A DNA stretch of 64,000 nt from Zeugodacus cucurbitae (Eukaryota > Arthropoda > Insecta > Diptera > Tephritidae): the NCBI RefSeq assembly GCF_028554725.1, contig NC_071668.1, positions 7,609,001-7,673,000 of the forward strand. Reading direction: 5' to 3'. The notes under the pieces were generated by a model. The model ran no database searches, was not told the origin of the DNA, and saw only the letters and a program-made list of their open reading frames with translations. Both the position numbers and the translations under genes were made by a program. Shown piece by piece: positions 12,613 to 24,235 of this stretch. Position 1 is the first letter of the stretch. The number at the start of each line of letters is the position of its first letter.

Positions 12613-13834
12613 TACGCTGTCAAAAATATGTATTTAATATTGAAAAAAAAAAAATATTTTTTGTGATTTTTCAGTTTTATACTGCACCACTGTAAACAAA
12701 CTACGAAATTATATATAAATCAGCTAGTTGCGCCAACTACACGAAAGCACAGATTTTTCATTAAATGCGAGGGAAAAAATTGCAATATCCACTCGTGTCA
12801 CAATATGTTGTCACGCGCATTGTCACAAAAGTTTGCTGCTAGTATACGGTTTACCCATATTTCCTCCCTCATTTTTGTATTAATAAGTAAACACTTGCTT
12901 GTTACTACTGGCACTCGTCACAACTGCAGCAGCAACAGCAACAGCAACAATAAATACGTTAGCAACACTTGTTATAAACAACAATAGCCGCACACACATA
13001 CACAGCCAACCGCCCTCAAGCGTACTTGTGGCAAGTGTGGCATGTAGTTTTGTAAAAATAAATTTAATGAATGCAACAAAGGAAAAACATGAATAAAACT
13101 AACAACAACAACGGGGGAAATATCACAACAAACTGTCAGTACGTTCCGTTCGACTGCAGCGCAAAATCCAATGATAAATATCCACCGCAGAAATGTTACA
13201 AATGATTTTTATTTCCTCATTGATTGGCAGGACGTGAGTTGCTGCGACGTTGCAGCTATGCAGCAATTATTATCAGCGCTGACCGACGTAATCGGATTTG
13301 TTGTTATTCTGTTGTCAGTTAGCGTGCATTGCTGCATAGATGTTGTATCTTATGTATCTTACCAATGTTGTATTTGTATGGGTGCATAGCAACCACATTA
13401 ATTGATCATAAGCTTTTGATGGAAACACTGATACTTTATCAATTGATATTCTCAATAGATTAATTGGTAGTTATTTTTGCGTTAAAAATAGTTTTCGTTT
13501 TGTATTAAAAAAAAAATTTAAAAACTGAAGTGAAATAATAATACCTCAACCTGCTAACTTGCTCGAGAAATCCGTACATTATTAAAGCAACAAATGAATG
13601 AACCACCTGAGAATTAAAGAGCATACTTATCGGGTATGAAAATGATGAAAATGAATGTTAAATCTGAGACTATGATCTACAATATCAATGATAGATCAGG
13701 GAAGCAACTCTTTTTGCGAGAACACGAATCTTCGTCCTCTGTTGGCCTTCTACAAAGACTGTGTTCCAAAACTGATTGCGATTATATTACTGGGTATTAG
13801 CAAAGTTATCGGCTCAACTAGCTACAGTGCTTCT
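12613..13834. other. Non-coding
   Basis: No gene is visible. GCAGCAGCAACAGCAACA at about 12926-12945 is a short trinucleotide run. Small frames at 12805-13389 are in CAA-rich sequence and carry no domain. Confidence 0.6.
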
Positions 13835-14445
13835 TAAGTTAGGTTAGAGTGGGTGATCTCCTGCTCCAAAGCTAAAGCAACTCCTTAAAATGGATGCCAA
13901 AGACACTCAAGTGACAACGAAGTGCTTTGAACGAATCTGTGCAGGCAACTCATTTGTAATCGGGACAGTTCAGCTGGTTTTTCGAAGTTGGTCCTGCCAA
14001 TATATTTCCTCCGCAGTCTAGCGAAAGCTGGACAATGAAGGAGAAAGTGTTTGGATGTCTCAATCTCCCCTTCTTCCATACAACTTTGGCAATCTGCGTC
14101 CTTCAGAATATTTAGCCTCACAGCATGGGGTTACCATTGGGCTGTGGCCAGTACTCCTATCATCACGGTAAGATGAACCTCAGAGCAAATAGCTTAGTGG
14201 ATCTCATGCGATCCACCTTAGGCCAGAATGATCTCGCAACACAGGTAGAGGTCGTTGTCCAACGCCTATCGTGTTCATTCGACGACCACTGATCTAATGC
14301 GGAGAGACATGTGGATAGTGGGGCACCAGCTTGTTCCCACTATGATGATTGCAACTTGTGTGCCCTTACGCGCAAGCTCATCGGCTTTGCAGTTTCCAGC
14401 GATGCCGCTATGGCCTTTAAACGATTCTCTGAAGATTTTACAGAA
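13835..14445 (-). mobile_element. Non-LTR retrotransposon 3' end, RNase H/CCHC relic 1
   Basis: On the minus strand, 14440-14340 encodes the C-terminal part of an RNase H domain (GHSGIAGNCKADELARKGT). Further 3' an open stretch at 14121-13885 encodes a zinc-binding CX2CX10HX4C motif followed by AFARLRRKYIG. The element ends at 13835 in CTAACCTAACTT. RNase H removes the RNA strand during target-primed reverse transcription; this order at the end of ORF2 fits RNase H-bearing clades such as I, Loa or some R1-type elements and argues against Jockey, which lacks the domain. The reverse transcriptase and endonuclease are missing, so this is a 5'-truncated dead copy. The two protein pieces are separated by stops. 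Confidence 0.8.
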
Positions 14446-14479
14446 ACACTATTGTTAAAGAGTAAGCAATAATGATTTA

Positions 14480-14850
14480 GGTTTGGTTAGGTTAAGTGGC
14501 TGTCAAACGACGCACCTAGACCTTTTGGAGGCCCATTGTTATACCACTGGGACTGAGATCCCTCACACTATCGAGGGATCTGTGATCCTGATAAAGTGAA
14601 AAAGTTCACACAATTTGATATGAGCAACTTCGCCCATATCATCGAGAAAACCGCGTCCAATGGTTGCGATTCTTTTCCTATGCAGAGCCTCACATCGACA
14701 TAGAATGTGTGTAATCGTTTCTTCTTCTTCTTCTTGGCAGATTCTGCAGTAATCATTGAAAGGTATCCCCAATCTGCTGGTGTGTCTCCCAATCAGACAG
14801 TGTCCCGTTAACAGCCTTACAAGGGTTCTTGATTCATTCCTCATAAATTC
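14480..14850 (-). mobile_element. Non-LTR retrotransposon 3' end, relic 2
   Basis: Minus-strand residues from 14844 to 14563 read as the C-terminal part of a retrotransposon ORF2: an RLLTGHCLIGRH block, then a CX2CX9HX4C zinc motif with a run of glutamates (CRICQEEEEETITH), then a short tail. The element ends in CTAACCAAACC near 14480, like relic 1. It differs in sequence from relic 1, so it is another family of the same general kind. It lies immediately upstream, in the same orientation, about 35 bases from the truncated 5' edge of relic 1. RNase H and reverse transcriptase are absent. Confidence 0.75.
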
Positions 14851-16405
14851 GAATAAGCGACACGCACGGCTCTTATTCCACTTATTCTTTAAGTCTGAAT
14901 ATTAAATTCCTGATAGACACGCTAAGAACTCGGAGAAATTCATCAGATCCAGTAATGACGACATATAATCAGTATTTCCACTTTTAAAGTAACTTCTTTC
15001 TGCCAAAGACATCTTCAAAAACCTTCAAGCTAGTACCATAAACTGGCTAAATCTAAGTATTTCCTCTACTTGACAATGGCTGGTTGTTTTCCTTCGGAAG
15101 TATTTGACTGCGTCATGTCACAACAGCGCCACTCACGCACGACAAGCACACATCATTTTATACAGACATTCTACATATTCACACACGAAATATATGTATT
15201 TGGCAGCATGTGGCTGTGGCTGTGTCGGTCGTTGTCAGCAATCATGTGCAACCAGCTGGCCACTTTAGCCAACAAGCATGCCACAAAGGTTAAGTAGCGC
15301 ATGCGAGACATGCGAAACATGCGCACAAGAGTCACGTACAAGCAGCAAGCGGCAACACAACCAAGAACCAAGTGACACCACAAGTACTCACTCACACATT
15401 GACAGTGTTGGATGTTGCAACATCATTGGTAAAATGTCTTCAACATGCAACAACAAACAACAGCAAACAGGCAAGAGTCACGGCAATAATGGCAATGCCA
15501 GAGCGGTAAGTAACTAACATAACGCATCACTGCTATCATTAACAACTCACACGTAAACGCAAAATGCCACACAAAACACAAACAACAACAATAGCAACAA
15601 CATATTTATGTAACAACTTACCAAGGCATGTGTCTCGCCTCTGTGAACTTCATTGTGTTTGCCACAATTCTTACTTTCCAGCCGCCGTCACTCAAACTCG
15701 GCGTAATGTTTTTCGGACTGCTTGTCTCTGTGCAAGTGTCCGTCAGCTGCTGACTCAAGTGGTCGGTCGCCTACTAAATGTCTTGGCAGTTCGGGAGCCG
15801 AGTGTTGGCAGTTGAGGTAGTTGAAGCGAGAAAATGTTGCCCTGTGCCACACTGTGTGGTTCGATGGCTTTGAGTTTTGGTGTGTTTGTGTATGCGTGTG
15901 TTGCCTAACTGTCAGCCTATCTGCTGAGGCGTGAGCTTTGCTACATTCTTGACATATCTGTTACTTGAAACTGTTGTAATGTTAATTGCAATGCCACATG
16001 CGTGTGGCAGCATACATGTTGGTTAAGTGAATCGTGTGGTTATGAACTAGTAGTGGGATATCAGTGTATGCTATATGAAGATTTAAGTGTGTGTGGAAAA
16101 GATATATACTATGTATTGCAATATAATGAGGACATTAAGATACAACAAATTTGCATTAAATTTAAGGAACAATACAAAAAATTGTCTATCTTTCGAAGTA
16201 CACCAGCATATGTAAGGCTCCTAGCTCGTCTCTTCTTGACCTCCATATATAAAAAATAATAAGACCAGACTCAGCACCTTCACATAACTTCAACGGTGCG
16301 CAAAAATTAAAATAAATAGGAATAGATATTCCGCTGACTCTTCGAAAATCCGCAGATTTAGCATAGTTTGAAAGGAACTAGTTAAAAAATGAAACTAGTA
16401 CGAAA
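14851..16405. other. Non-coding, with one candidate exon
   Basis: No established gene. Frames at 15070-15815 lie in DNA of slightly higher GC with many CAA/CACA strings. The only item of note is the possible exon at 15434-15505. From 15830 to 16400 nothing is recognised. Confidence 0.5.
15434..15505 (+). CDS. Possible short first coding exon
   Basis: An ATG in a favourable AAAATG context at 15434 opens 24 codons (MSSTCNNKQQQTG at the start, then SHGNNGNARA), ending exactly in phase 0 at a GCG/GTAAGT junction, with the intron beginning at 15506. The frame is also open upstream to 15278. I do not recognise the peptide; it is polar and rich in Asn and Gln, as in many fly proteins with low-complexity N-termini. 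No matching acceptor or downstream exon can be identified. One GTAAGT after an open frame is expected by chance in a window this size, so this is only a candidate. Confidence 0.2.
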
Positions 16406-17353
16406 TAAAGGGTGATTTTTTAAGAGCTTGATAACTTTTTAAAAAAAAAAAACGCATAAAATTTGCAAAATCTCATCGGTTCTTTATTTGAAACGTTAGA
16501 TTGGTTCATGACATTTACTTTTTGAAGATAATTTCATTTAAATGTTGACCGCGGCTGCGTCTTAGGTGGTCCATTCGGAAAGTCCAATTTTGGGCAACTT
16601 TTTCGAGCATTTCGGCCGGAATAGCCCGAATTTCTTCGGAAATGTTGTCTTCCAAAGCTGGAATAGTTGCTGGCTTATTTCTGTAGACTTTAGACTTGAC
16701 GTAGCCCCACAAAAAATAGTCTAAAGGCGTTAAATCGCATGATCTTGGTGGCCAACTTACGGGTCCATTTCTTGAGATGAATTGTTCTCCGAAGTTTTCC
16801 CTCAAAATGGCCATAGAATCGCGAGCTGTGTGGCATGTAGCGCCATCTTGTTGAAACCACATGTCAACCAAGTTCAGTTCTTCCATTTTTGGCAACAAAA
16901 AGTTTGTTAGCATCGAACGATAGCGATCGCCATTCACCGTAACGTTGCGTCCAACAGCATCTTTGAAAAAATACGGTCCAATGATTCCACCAGCGTACAA
17001 ACCACACCAAACAGTGCATTTTTCGGGATGCATGGGCAGTTCTTGAACGGCTTCTGGTTGCTCTTCACCCCAAATGCGGCAATTTTGCTTATTTACGTAG
17101 CCATTCAACCAGAAATGAGCCTCATCGCTGAACAAAATTTGTCGATAAAAAAGCGGATTTCACATTTCGAACCGAACACTGATTTTGGTAATAAAATTCA
17201 ATGATTTGCAAGCGTTGCTCGTTAGTAAGTCTATTCATGATGAAATGTCAAAGCATACTGAGCATCTTTCTCTTTGACACCATGTCTGAAATCCCACGTG
17301 ATCTGTCAAATACTAATGCATGAAAATCCTAACCTCAAAAAAATCACCCGTTA
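16406..17353 (-). mobile_element. DD41D mariner, internally deleted, ends intact
   Basis: The ends form an inverted repeat, AAGGGTGATTTTTT on the left and the complement of ACGGGTGATTTTTT on the right, flanked by TA at 16406-16407 and 17352-17353 as for Tc1/mariner insertions. The element is about 0.95 kb, shorter than the roughly 1.3 kb expected. The true start ATG is at 17238 on the minus strand; about 26 codons of N-terminus (MNRLTNEQRLQIIEF onward) run to near 17160 and then join, out of frame, to the catalytic region. The missing piece is most of the helix-turn-helix DNA-binding domain. DD41D elements were described from Ceratitis rosa and other tephritids, which supports the host assignment. 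Deleted copies of this type could only move with a transposase supplied elsewhere. Confidence 0.9.
16515..17156 (-). pseudogene. DD41D transposase, catalytic domain only
   Basis: An open stretch from about 17156 to 16515 keeps the whole catalytic core without a stop. The first Asp is in FSDEAHFWLNG, the second in WFQQDGATCHTA, the third in DLTPLDYFLWGYVKS. Exactly 41 residues separate the second and third, giving the DD41D signature. The C-terminus ends in RGQHLNEIIFKK. The first in-frame Met is at 17135, but this is not the natural start, which lies at 17238 in another frame across a deletion junction. The product would cut DNA in principle but lacks its DNA-binding half, so it is very unlikely to act. 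The clean frame suggests a fairly young insertion. Confidence 0.88.
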
Positions 17354-17439
17354 TAACTAGTTTCAGAAGTCACTAATTTTAGTGAAGTATTACCAATTTT
17401 GGTATACTTAATTATTTTATCTGGAACTAAAACCGATTA

Positions 17440-18095
17440 CTTTAAAATCCGACTTGTGGGTACCCGGTTACCGCGGAATCGCTGGAAACTATAAAGCGGA
17501 TCTGCTTGCAGGAGAGGGTACCCTAGCAATATTGGCGCCGGAGTGGAAACGTGTGGGCAGTCCGTAGTCCACTTGCTACAGAGCGCTGGACACACTGTCT
17601 TCGAGTAAGCTTGCCAAACGCTGGAGAACAACCAGGACCTGCGCAGTAGCGAAGCCCTTTTGCCCCACAGTGGATCGAAAACGGCCTTTGCAACTACTGT
17701 CGCTCAGTAAGGGTGATCTCTCCGCGATCATTGGAGTGGTCATTGTCCAATAGGCACACACGCGGTGAGGTTAGTGATAATGTCAGACGCTAGTTGCCAA
17801 AGCTGTTTGGAGGAAAGCGAAGAGGAATCGTCCAAACACTTCCACCTTCAATGTCCAGCATTGGCCAGACTTAGGTTAAAGTACCTCGGAAGACATATTT
17901 TCTGCGAACCCAGCGAAGTGACTAAAATCGACATTAGCCGACTTAAGAACTTTATTATTGAGTCCAAGCGCTTCGTCGCAATATAAGGATCTTAGTGATC
18001 CGTTAGGAGTTTTTACGGGTGTCACAATGGACAGCCGAATCTGTCTAAGTGAGATTCTCTGCATTTGCGGAAATCTATCCCTTAACCTAACCTAA
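17440..18095 (+). mobile_element. Non-LTR retrotransposon 3' end, RNase H/CCHC relic 3
   Basis: From 17454 the frame reads LWVPGYRGIAGNYKADLLA, the end of an RNase H domain, until a stop near 17567. In another frame, 17765-17986 encodes a CX2CX10HX4C zinc motif (CQSCLEESEEESSKH) followed by ARLRLKYLGRH. The element ends at 18095 in CCTAACCTAA. It is the same family as relic 1 (13835-14445) in opposite orientation: both domains and the terminal CTAACCTAA match. At least one frameshift lies between the domains; endonuclease and reverse transcriptase are missing. Confidence 0.8.
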
Positions 18096-21000
18096 TCGAA
18101 AAGCGACTACTATCATTTTCTAAGTATGGACCTGGATTCCGTACAATGGAAAAAGTAATCAATTTGTCAATAATTTTTTTTACTTCATTCAATATTAAGT
18201 TATTGGTTACAGAGAAACTAGTTGGAGGGGTATGGACAACTTTTAGTGGCACTGAACTAATAATGTGGTAATTACGATAAATTTATATTTATAACATGTC
18301 AATCTCATCTTATACAAGATACTTTAGGTAGACTCAATCTAGTAACTTATCTGCTCAGTTATAAAATCATTACAAGATCTTCTTTAGTTCCATTGCAATC
18401 AAAACTACTATAATCTTCAAGAATTCTTATAGGAACAATAAGATGAGATCCATTATATCAGCAGTATGAGGCCTTTATATTTGGATTAAAAATGGTTCAA
18501 ATCGTACCAAATTCTCCCATATGTACCTAATGGTTTTAGGCTAAAAATGGACTAAAAATTTCAGAGTGTTTTATTATAAAGCGTATTTTTTATACATGTG
18601 AGTTCCAAGAAGAAATATTAATAATAGAAAAATATAAAGAACAGAGTTCATTATGAAATGGCAAAACAAACTTAGTACTTATACATCAAGGAACAGCTGT
18701 CAAGAAGAGTTGGTCTTCTTCGGAATGAAAAAGTATTTCCACATTGAAAACGAACTTTCCAAGTACCGATATGGTAAGTTATAGAATATCTGTATCGTGA
18801 ATCTCTTTTTTGCTTAGCATATTAATATATAAAGGACCGACTCGGAATAAAATCGGTCCATATTAAATATATAGAAACACCATATCAACCACATTTCAAC
18901 GGTACTAAATTTTAAAAATTCACTGAAAATATATTCATGAAAAATTCACACACATTAAAATAATATTCCTACATTAGTATATATTTAGCATATCCAGCCA
19001 TATTTATGTTAATTTTTTCTTCCATACGCACTCCTTCCGCAACTTAGAAATAAACAAAATAAACGTTTGTACTCTACATTTGCCGTTTCGAGGCAAAGCA
19101 AAAACATTTTCGCTTTTCCCCTTTGCCGACAAAAAAGTTTTTTGCTTTGAATCTTCTACTCTTTGACTTTAGAGAGATTCCATTTCACTTTTCGCGCTTT
19201 GCTGCTCCGCACACGCATCCGCATTGGAGTTAAACATAGAAACTTAAATAGATGTATGCGCTCATGTGTCTAGATGGCTGCCGGAGGCGCAGGCAAATGT
19301 GCAAATGAGCGCCCATTTTCCATTTTGCATATTTACATTACGGCTAATAAGTGAGTTTGCTGAGCGGAAAAAGGGCTATAAGCACGCTACATGCAACAAC
19401 CGAGCTTTGGGGCATATACGAGTGCAAATGGTTTATGGAATGTAGGCTGAGTTGTTCGTATGTTTATACTAAGTATATATGTATGTATGTATGCGTACTT
19501 ATGTGCTCTCTGAGGAACTAATGAACCGCGTGTTTATAAAATATGTTTTAAAATATTGAACCTATATAAGTATGCTACATATAAATATTCGCAGAATAAA
19601 TTAAATTTCAAAGTGAATACTATATTATAGCCTTCGTACTTCTAATAAAAGAACACCACTGGAGTAATTTATACCCAAGCGACATTGCAGAATTATAGCA
19701 ATTGCACCTCAATATGCAAAATTGTCGACACACAAGCATATACTCAACATACGCACCAGAGTACGATGTGTTGACTCGGCGCTGTGGTAATAACTACCGT
19801 AGCATAAAATGACTGACTGTCGTAAAAGTGCCGGAAGTGCATGCATTTGGTACGCACACGCATCCCTCTGCCGCCCCACCCGGTCGAAAACTCATTCCCC
19901 ACAGCTAACCAGCTTAAAAAACTAATTTCAATTAGACGCTCAAAGCACTTAATCTATGGCGCTGTGCTGTTGAAAAGCGCACATTGTTGCTTTATCTTAT
20001 GGCGATACCGGCAGCGGCGCAAGCGACACCCACATTCAACGCAGACAACTCACGTTAAACTCACTCACTCAGTGGCTGCCTAGCAGCATGACAGCTCCAA
20101 AGCGGCGCCATTTTATGCACTGCATTTATTATTTTGCTAGGTGCCACAGAGCGTAGTCTCGTAAACCAGGAAGTGAAGTGAACTGGGTCAAAAGTGGTTC
20201 GGTTCTGGTTCATTGAGAGACATCAAGGTCTCATTCTTGTTCATTTAGACAACCGACGATGACCCGGAATAATTTGTGCCTCGGAAATGTCATTCGTTAT
20301 CTTCTAATTATAATAGTTTCCCTCGTCAGTCGACGGTTTCAACCCAGTTCATACCAGTTCGGAACTCAAAATCGTCGACTATCAAATTTATTCGATCCGA
20401 ATTAGTACAGAAAGTTAGTTCCTGAAACTGTTATTAGCGGAATAAACCATTTCAATCACTTCTATTTTCACTTCTTTTCATTCGAAAACTACTACACAAC
20501 TAGTTACAAACAGACTCTCTACAGTTAAAATGTAGTACCTGTCATGATGAATTGCAGTGCGAGTTTATGTCCCTGGATGTAAGGAGCAAGGCTCGAGGTA
20601 TGGAATGACGCTTCTACACCACATGCGTATACGCTGCAGGCGCATTATTCTTACAGTAACTTCTGTTATTTTTATTGTTAATCGCTTAAAAGTGTATAAT
20701 GTGTACTTTGTGGCGTGTCAGGCTATGACTGTCGGAGGAAGTAGTTAAAAAACAACATTTCAAATTACGTAAGGCACGAGGAGTGGAAAATGGAAATGAT
20801 GCAGATGGGTTACTTCTTTCTGAAGCACTTTAAAGAAGAAATTTACCTAGTACGCGCTCTTCATAAAAGAAATCCAGTGACTTGAGCTTAGTGCTCTAAC
20901 GCCTATCTGATCCAAATAATTTTTATCTGAAGGCACCTAACTCTCTTTTGCCTATTTATGGTAAATTTTCTTTCAAGCCCTTTCATTTTACGCTTACTTC

Positions 21001-22181
21001 AAATCGCAACTTCAATTGATGCTTACTCTCCTCCATATTTCTTGCCTCCCATAACACCTTCAACCTCTCCTAACACTATAGCCGCACCTTATTTTAAGCC
21101 TCAATTACTTTTGCTTTTAATTTAATTTATCTGCACAGGACTTACGTAAACATATAGCTATACACATTAAGCAAACATATTTACAACAACACAGTATAAT
21201 ATAGTGAGTGAAAAACTTTATTTAGCAGGCACTCAAGTCGTTAGTGGTTAATCGCGTTGTTGTTTTTGTTGCTTTTTTAATTGTTATTATAGTTATAAAA
21301 GTTTTTGCTCTGCGTATAAAATTTAAGACGACTTCTTATGGGTTTTAACGTTCTTCATTAGCCACTTTTAACACTCTAACGAGAATGATGAAAACACTCT
21401 CGTTTTTTGGCGTTGTGAACATTGTTCTCTCTCTTTGCAGCCTAAAAGCTGAGCGAGGCTTTTAATTAACATTATAAATGGGACAAGAAGAGTGCGGAGA
21501 GGAGTAAAACGTCCCACAGCTAATTGGTTGTTTATTAACTCGCATGAATAGTTTTGCTTATGGAGTAATTCAAGCCTAAAATTTCGGTGTTTTTAAGACC
21601 TCTCCATTTGGTGATGAATAAAAGCTAGCGTCTAAACAAAAAAATAGTTTATTCGATCTATAAATGTCCACAAAATGAATCCTATTATTTGGTCTACTCA
21701 TCCAGCCCTCATGTGGTGCATGAACAAGAGCGCCATCTGCTGATAATAAAAATAACCCTCATTCACCAAATGACACCGTTTTTCTCATACTCAACGAAAT
21801 TCTCATTTCGATACAATCTAGCTGAGCATATAGTCATCGGCGATCACTCAACAATATATGCCAACATTCAAGGAGAGAGGGAAGTTTATTGTAAGACAGA
21901 AAGCCTGCTATTCTCATATTAATTTTCGAGGAAATTGGATGCAACAGACGGCACTTTTCAGAGGTGAACACACCATTAACTTCCGACTGGAACTGTAGCA
22001 CGATACATACTTTTCCATTCAAGAGTCTACAATTCCCTGTGTGGCCAGCGTTCAGAAGCAGTATCGACAAAGCTCAGGGTCAGTATTTGGAACTGCCTGG
22101 TCTATATTCACATACGGATTGATTTGCTTAGACTAATATTTGAACAAGTATATTTATTGTTTCATCTTGACTCAGCGTTTA
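18096..22181. other. Non-coding, no recognised content
   Basis: About 4 kb with no identifiable gene or repeat family. AT-rich DNA dominates, with GTATGTATGTATGCG near 19480. Frames at 19841-20083, 20557-20748 and 21689-22070 show no domains. A patch at 20160-20480 has repeated GGTTCGG/AGTTC strings and could be a decayed LTR, but I cannot show paired ends. Confidence 0.5.
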
Positions 22182-22542
22182 ATAGCCTTTTCGCACAGGA
22201 GCTAATAGATCAATTAAACGGCCTTTGCTCGATTAAAACGCTGATCAAGATCGATTTACTATACAAAATAAAAATCTCATTTTACTACATTAATTTTTGA
22301 TCGAATTTTAATCGAGTTGAAAATGAAATGCAGTAATACTACTCGCCGGTAGATGTCCCTGCTAGAAATAATGGCTGTGGTTATTGAGAAAATAGCAATC
22401 AGCTGTTGAAACTTACCGACTTCTTATGGAAAGCAAAAACCAAAGTGTATGATCGATTATCGACTAGTAGGCAGTGCGAAGTGCAAAAACTGGTTTCTCA
22501 ATTAAAATTTTAATTGATCAATTAAATTGGCTGTGCGAAAAG
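22182..22542 (+). mobile_element. MITE, copy M1
   Basis: The left end ATAGCCTTTTCGCACAG and the right end CTGTGCGAAAAG form an inverted repeat. The interior matches 34746-35114 throughout: GATCAATTAA next to the left end, a TTTTAATCGA block, an AGATGTC segment, AACTTACC and finally CAAAAACTGGTTTCTCAAT. The last five bases of the right end have diverged. There is no coding capacity, and its transposase is unknown. Confidence 0.85.
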
Positions 22543-23892
22543 AAAACAAATTTAACAAACCGAAGCTACAGTTTTAACTAAAATAATTAGAGGATATATT
22601 CTTTGTCAGAAATGATGTGTCTTATAAAGAGTGGCTTCATTTACAGAATAACTGGAATAAATAATCTTCAGAATTGGGATTTTTACTCTATTTATTGTCT
22701 TCCAATCAATCGATGTTTGCGTTTTGAAAAAAAAAGGAAAAATTTGTAATATATCGGGGTTCCAACTCAAATAGTGAAATATTAAATCATTCTACTAGAC
22801 TCAGCAAGCTCACAAATTGAAAGGGAAAGCAAAGATTTATACAAAATGAACCAGCACATACGCACACACATATGCATTATTAACGCTATATAACTGTTAT
22901 TACGAGCGCATTACAATCGTGAGCAACGTCAAAATTAATTTCCAACAGAATTTGTCGAAGCCAAAGCAACTCAACCACACTCAAGGCATATTTACTTTCA
23001 TTTACTTGCATTACACAGAGGCAAAATTTTGGAATTCTCGCTCACCACAAAACCGCCACACAATAAGAAAAGCCGTAAACCCACTTCGCGGCACATCGCG
23101 CGCAGAATGCTAGGTTGCAACGCCATGGCGCCGATACGCTTATGCTTTGTGTTGGTTGTTGGAATGCAGTTGTTTCTTCGTATTATTCCATTTTGCATTT
23201 GTTGTTTTTGTTGCTGTTGTTGCTTTCTTGCTTGTGTTTCCACTTTCGGCTTTGTTGTGCCGAATTCAATTTGACGCCAAGCTGTTTGTCACGCCGCTAT
23301 CAGCAAAGCATTTATTAAATTGTCGCCCGAGCAACGCGGCAAACGAGCGTAACGGTTGAGACGAGCGCGCATTGTAGTGCCGTTGAAGCACGGTGTAGGC
23401 AGCCTACAGCGATATTTGTGTAGTACAGGGAGCGTGCAGTCAGTTTCATATCTCGCGACTTGCAATTTGCGAGGCACCTAGTGAAAGCGTAAAGAAGTGA
23501 AGGGACAACAAAGAAAAACATCGCGAAAATTTGCCAAGCTGCATAATTCAAATTTCCGGAAAATACAAACTGTTTGTAGGTCGAACAGGGGTTTGTCAGA
23601 GGGTTTGATGGTTGTAAAATGATTTGATGCCGGCGGAGAAGTCGGAGTGACAAGGTATATGATTGTAGTAAGCACATTGACAAGCAGCTGTTGCCTTTCG
23701 AGTTTGATCATAATACATATGTAATATGAAAGTTTCATTTGAAATTTAATAAGGTTGCCATTTATTTTTATCAAATAATGAGAGTAATGAAGTCTGAGAA
23801 ATAAAGCTCTTCATTTGATTTTTTGAAGACACTAGTAATGACCACAGGAGACTAGTAAAGCATGACTTAAGCTGTTACAGGACGTTAAATTA
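22543..23892. other. Non-coding
   Basis: No gene is supported. Overlapping frames on both strands at 22919-23774 arise in a TTGTTGTTTTTGTTGC-rich patch (23200-23230) and adjacent mixed DNA. The 122-codon minus frame at 23315-23683 has no domain and weak hydrophobicity typical of T-rich codons. Confidence 0.55.
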
Positions 23893-24235
23893 ACATTAAA
23901 TAACATAACATAGCATAACTAAGGTAGGATACAATACCATACCATCTCTCTACATAACATGATATCATAACTTACCATTATCTAACATAGCATAGCATAA
24001 CATAAGCATAACATAACATTACATAACATGACATAGCATAACATAATATAACATGACATAACATAACATATAACAACATAACATAACATAGCATAATATA
24101 ACATAACATAGCATAACATGACATGACATAACATAACATATAACAACATAACAACATAACTGAACTTAGCATAGCATAACATAACATAGCATGACATAAC
24201 ATAGCTTAGCACAGCTTAACATAACATAGAACAGC
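23893..24235 (+). repeat. ATAAC-type pentanucleotide array 1
   Basis: Degenerate ATAACATAACATAGC repeats run for about 340 bases, denser from 23975. Variants include ATGAC, ATAGC and ATACA. On the minus strand the five-base unit contains no stop codon in any frame, giving spurious open frames rich in Met, Leu, Cys, Tyr and Val. Confidence 0.9.

Noticed and set aside
20160..20480. Possible solo LTR
   Set aside because: Some strings resemble LTR ends, but I found neither a paired copy nor target duplication, nor a primer-binding site.
23978..24212. Met/Leu/Cys/Tyr-rich minus-strand frames over the ATAAC arrays (also 25374-25586 and 63496-63849)
   Set aside because: The complement of the five-base unit has no stop codon in any frame, so these open frames are automatic products of the repeat.
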